A stretch of DNA of 64,000 nt from an uncultured Eubacteriales bacterium. Lineage in GTDB: Bacteria > Bacillota > Clostridia > Christensenellales > Aristaeellaceae. Below, one piece after another: positions 61,309 through 64,000 of the stretch. Every line of letters begins with the position of its first letter. The stretch's first letter is position 1. The position numbers were made by a program, and so were the translations under genes. A model generated the notes under the pieces. The model had not been told where the DNA came from. It was given only the letters and a program-made list of their open reading frames with translations, and ran no database searches. The DNA is taken from the NCBI GenBank assembly GCA_902790015.1, contig CADAQF010000005.1, forward strand, positions 24,738 through 88,737, given 5' to 3'.

Positions 61309-61695
61309 ATGAGAAAACAGATCATTCCGTCCATCATCATTTTGATCCTGGCGATCGTCATCGCCGTCGGCAGCCAGACCTTCCTGTCCCCCTGCGTCCA
61401 TGAGGATGGCTCCTTCGCCACGTGCCATTGGGCCGGGCAGGCCCTGTTGGGGCTGGGCTGTGTGCTGGGCGTGCTGGGAGCGCTTGCCCTGTGCGTGAAG
61501 CGCGCGCGCCCGGGCGTATTCTTAAGCGCCCTTCCCGTCTGCATCCTGGGCATCCTGACGCCGGGCACGCTCATCGATCTTTGCCGCATGAGCGCCATGC
61601 ACTGCCGGATGGTGATGCAGCCCGCCATGATCATCCTGTTTTCCGCGGCGCTTCTGTGCGCCCTGACAGGCGCAATCCTGAGCATGAGAAAGTAA
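61309..61695 (+). CDS. DUF4418 membrane protein
   Basis: 128 residues, four hydrophobic segments; conserved CVHEDGSFATCHWAGQAL and LCRMSAMHCRMVMQPAM. The Cys/His/Met-rich loops lie near helix ends, suggesting metal or redox chemistry. DUF4418 genes recur beside such ABC/iron loci. Function unknown. It is 12 bases after the ATPase gene. Confidence 0.88.
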   Translation: MRKQIIPSIIILILAIVIAVGSQTFLSPCVHEDGSFATCHWAGQALLGLGCVLGVLGALALCVKRARPGVFLSALPVCILGILTPGTLIDLCRMSAMHCRMVMQPAMIILFSAALLCALTGAILSMRK

Positions 61696-61702
61696 ATTGA
61701 CG

Positions 61703-62902
61703 ATGAGAAGCTTTTCCCTGACCATCAAAAACCTGGTCCGCAAGCCCGGACGCACAACGGTGCTGACGCTGCTGACCGCTTTTCTGGCCCTGGCCGTATT
61801 CGGCGGATCGGTGGTCGTTTTTTCCCTTCGCAGGGGACTTAACAGCCTGGAAGCGCGTCTGGGGGCGGACATCATTCTGGTGCCCTCCGAAGCCCAAAGC
61901 AAGGTGAGCTTCCAGAACATGTTCCTGCAGGGAACGACCGGCGCGTTTTACATGGACGCGTCCGTCCTGGACAAAGCCCTTGAGGTGGAGGGCGTGGAAA
62001 AAGCCGCGCCCCAGACCTTCCTGGCCTCCCTGAAGGCGGACTGCTGCTCCATCAAAATCCAGGTGATCGGCATTGATCCCGAGCGGGACTTCACCGTGCA
62101 GCCCTGGATTGCCCGCAGCCTGACCCGCGGATTAGGCGATATGGACGTGGCAGTAGGCTGTAAGGTGGAAGCGGATGTGGGCGAAATCATCCGCATTTAT
62201 GATCAGCGGTGCAAGGTGATATCCCGCCTGGAGGCCACCGGGACCGGCCTGGATACGGCGGTGTACTGCAGCATGGACACCATGAACGCTTTGCTTGCGG
62301 CCGCTGAGGATAAGGGCGTCAGCCATAAGATCGAAAGCGGTGACCAGCTGATTTCCGCCGTGTATGTGAAGGTGAAGGACGGCTGCGACATTGATGCCGT
62401 CAACAGCCGACTGAACGGCCATATCCGCAAGGTCACCGCTGTGCGCACCCGCAGTATGCTTACCGGCGTATCCGACAGCCTGGCGGGCGTCAGCCGCACG
62501 GTGACGGTCCTGATCGCGGCGGTATGGGCGCTGGCGTTTTTGATTCTGCTGTTGGTTTTTGCGCTGATCGTCCGGGAGCGGGCGAGGGAATTTGCCGTGC
62601 TGCGGCTGGTAGGCGCGTCCAGAGGAATGCTTGCGCGCATGGTGCTGCTGGAATCCGCTCTGTGCGGGCTGCTGGGCGGTCTGCTTGGCGTTGGGCTGGC
62701 GGCGCTGCTGCTGTTTCCCTTTGCCGGGCTCATTGAAAGCGCCCTCAACCTGCCCTATCTCATGCCGGATACAGGTATCATCCTGCTGCTGGCAGCCGGC
62801 ACCGTCCTTCTTGCTGTGGCCGTGGCCGCGCTGTCCAGCGTGACGGCCGCGTACCGCTTAAGCCGCGTTGATCCCGGCACAGCCTTGCGGGAGGGAAACT
62901 GA
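61703..62902 (+). CDS. Third MacB/FtsX-like ABC permease
   Basis: 399 residues from the ATG at 61703 (a TTG at 61697 is possible; the ribosome site is weak). N-terminal helix LTLLTAFLALAVFGGSVVVF, extracytoplasmic domain (GTTGAFYMDASVLDKALEVE), three C-terminal helices with REFAVLRLVGASRGMLARMV. It contains a CC pair (KADCCSIK) in the outer domain. It pairs with the next ATPase gene. Confidence 0.9.
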   Translation: MRSFSLTIKNLVRKPGRTTVLTLLTAFLALAVFGGSVVVFSLRRGLNSLEARLGADIILVPSEAQSKVSFQNMFLQGTTGAFYMDASVLDKALEVEGVEKAAPQTFLASLKADCCSIKIQVIGIDPERDFTVQPWIARSLTRGLGDMDVAVGCKVEADVGEIIRIYDQRCKVISRLEATGTGLDTAVYCSMDTMNALLAAAEDKGVSHKIESGDQLISAVYVKVKDGCDIDAVNSRLNGHIRKVTAVRTRSMLTGVSDSLAGVSRTVTVLIAAVWALAFLILLLVFALIVRERAREFAVLRLVGASRGMLARMVLLESALCGLLGGLLGVGLAALLLFPFAGLIESALNLPYLMPDTGIILLLAAGTVLLAVAVAALSSVTAAYRLSRVDPGTALREGN

Positions 62903-62903
62903 T

Positions 62904-63572
62904 ATGATCCTGAAAGCTGAAAACATCTCCAAGCGGTATTTTCGCAAAACAGGCGCCGCAAATAATTTTTATGCCGTGAATCCCGTGAACCTGGAAATAA
63001 AAAGCGGCGAAGCGGCCGTACTCATGGGCCGCAGCGGCAGCGGAAAAACCACGCTTTTGAGCATGCTTTCCGGGCTGCTTGCGCCTACCGGGGGAAAAGT
63101 ATGGATGGACGGTACAGACCTGTACAGCCTGGATGACAGGGCTCTTTCCCGCCTGCGGAGCGAAAAAACCGGCGTGGTGCCCCAGGGCCGCAGCGCCATA
63201 GACACCCTCACCGTGCTGGAAAACATCCTGCTTCCAGCGCAGCTGTATCATCAGCCTCTCCCTGAAAAAGCGGCTGCTCAATGGATGGAACAGCTCGGCA
63301 TCGCCCATCTTCGGGATGCCCGCCCCGCTGAACTGTCCGGCGGCGAACTGCGCCGCATGGCCATCGCCCGCGCGCTGGCGCAGGAACCGGAGATCCTCTT
63401 TGTGGACGAACCCACCGGCGACCTGGACGACGAAAACACGCGCCTGGTATTATCTTCATTATACGCTTACGCGCATGAAAACGGGAAAGCCGTTTTCATT
63501 GTCACACATGAAAACGACGCTTTAAAGTATGCCGACCGGGCTTACCGAATGGATAGCGGGAATATAACCTGA
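62904..63572 (+). CDS. ABC transporter ATP-binding protein, second of the iron locus
   Basis: 222 residues from the ATG at 62904 with GGAGGG seven bases upstream. Walker A GRSGSGKT, Q-loop VVPQGRSAIDTLTVLEN, signature LSGGELRRMAIARAL, Walker B ILFVDEPTGDLD, switch VTHENDA. Last gene of the plus-strand locus. Confidence 0.95.
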   Translation: MILKAENISKRYFRKTGAANNFYAVNPVNLEIKSGEAAVLMGRSGSGKTTLLSMLSGLLAPTGGKVWMDGTDLYSLDDRALSRLRSEKTGVVPQGRSAIDTLTVLENILLPAQLYHQPLPEKAAAQWMEQLGIAHLRDARPAELSGGELRRMAIARALAQEPEILFVDEPTGDLDDENTRLVLSSLYAYAHENGKAVFIVTHENDALKYADRAYRMDSGNIT

Positions 63573-63627
63573 CACCCCGGATGAATGTCATTGGTTATTC
63601 CGGGTATACATTTGGTGATCATAGTAG

Positions 63628-63717
63628 CAAGCAGGGCACTGGTAAAACCAAGTGCACGATGCTTGTTGGTAGGCTCCGCCTCCAAGCCCCTGAAAACCAG
63701 AGCAGAGCTCTGTGGTT
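63628..63717 (+). ncRNA. Structured non-coding element, identity unknown
   Basis: Nested and serial hairpins: outer stem CAAGCA/TGCTTG (63628-63633/63660-63665) around GCACTGG...CCAAGTGC (63636-63655); then GGTAGGC-TCC-GCCTCC (63668-63683); then AACCAGAGC-AGA-GCTC-TG-TGGTT (63695-63717). It could be the right end or guide-RNA scaffold of a lost IS200/IS605-type element; this is a guess from its look. Confidence 0.35.
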
Positions 63718-63769
63718 GTGAAGGAAAAGAAGAGATTGATCCACATCTGTAGTATCACTCAAATTCAAG

Positions 63770-63825
63770 CAGCTCCTGTGCCTGGAAACTGTTTTTTGTG
63801 CAGTCTCAGACACAGGAGCTGTTTT
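63770..63825 (+). terminator. Terminator-like hairpin
   Basis: Perfect 11-bp stem CAGCTCCTGTG (63770-63780) with CACAGGAGCTG (63811-63821), a 30-base loop, followed by TTTT and a further T-rich stretch. It may end transcription of the iron locus or of the structured element. Confidence 0.55.
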
Positions 63826-63969
63826 ATCTGGTTGTTTTTTCTTTACGGGAAAGGTCTCTCGTAACCGCTCAATAATCCGCACCTCCCAATCTGCTGCGCC
63901 GTGTGCGATACTGTGTACAAAGAATTCTCGGGAATTCCCGGGAATCACAGGTACACAGGAGGGACAGAA

Positions 63970-64000
63970 ATGGCAACAGGAGTACAGGAACTGAAGCTGG
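63970..64000 (+). CDS. Start of a probable IS66-type accessory protein TnpA (3' partial)
   Basis: GGAGG precedes ATG at 63970; the ten codons read MATGVQELKL, which is how many IS66-family TnpA proteins begin. Too short to be sure. Confidence 0.4.
   Translation, partial: MATGVQELKL

Noticed and set aside
63619..63948. 109-codon frame on the minus strand
   Set aside because: It reads through the hairpins and the terminator-like stem; no ribosome site and no recognisable protein features.

Overview
The window looks like the chromosome of a GC-rich, anaerobic Gram-positive bacterium of the Clostridia. The evidence is the gene order yicC-gmk-rpoZ-coaBC-priA-def-fmt-rsmB-rlmN-stp-prkC-rsgA-rpe, a PASTA-domain kinase, AhrC-type ArgR next to recN, indolepyruvate:ferredoxin oxidoreductase, an NfnAB-type flavoprotein pair, DUF3793 and DUF5685 proteins, TTG starts and strong AGGAGG ribosome sites. 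A Christensenellales-like gut lineage is plausible but is only an inference.

1-4.1 kb: end of an oligopeptide ABC importer (oppC with an unusual SH3-like loop, oppD, oppF), then alr. 4.4-18.6 kb: a long co-directional housekeeping run for nucleotide, CoA, replication restart, formyl-Met, rRNA modification and Ser/Thr phosphorylation functions, closed by a bidirectional terminator. 18.6-29.3 kb: minus-strand genes (zinc-ribbon, DnaJ and DUF5685 trio; recN-argR; mnmE-rluD-lspA; iorAB; a YerC-like regulator). 29.4-33.2 kb: plus-strand nfnAB, a YunG-like protein and pgmB, then a minus-strand tRNA-Leu. 33.4-36.2 kb: a secreted S41-type protease whose 3' end lies in a hairpin-rich repeat cluster. 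36.2-39.7 kb: a NapH-like 4Fe-4S/TlpA fusion with a CXXC membrane partner, and a sugar isomerase. 40.1-46.3 kb: an accessory region of small enzymes and several truncated genes, ending at a TetR gene with a palindromic operator.

46.5-63.6 kb is the most interesting part. On the minus strand are an FMN-binding/ZinT-like secreted protein, a flavodoxin, a DUF3793 protein, an FtsX-type ABC pair, and DtxR-like and AraC regulators. Divergent on the plus strand is a P19-type iron locus: FTR1 permease (frameshifted), P19, a DUF2318 membrane protein, three MacB/FtsX-like permeases, two ATPases and DUF4418. One permease carries an inserted FMN-binding domain with a flavinylation motif. Four copies of a TTAG-N6-CTAA palindrome lie upstream of both arms. 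I propose a flavin-wired extracytoplasmic iron acquisition/reduction system. The window ends in a structured non-coding stretch and the first codons of a probable IS66-type tnpA.

Two hairpin repeat families are dispersed here. Their stems vary by paired changes, so the hairpin shape itself seems to be kept. Several genes (FTR1, a RibD-like reductase, a MATE pump, a PfkB kinase) are interrupted or truncated by deletions.
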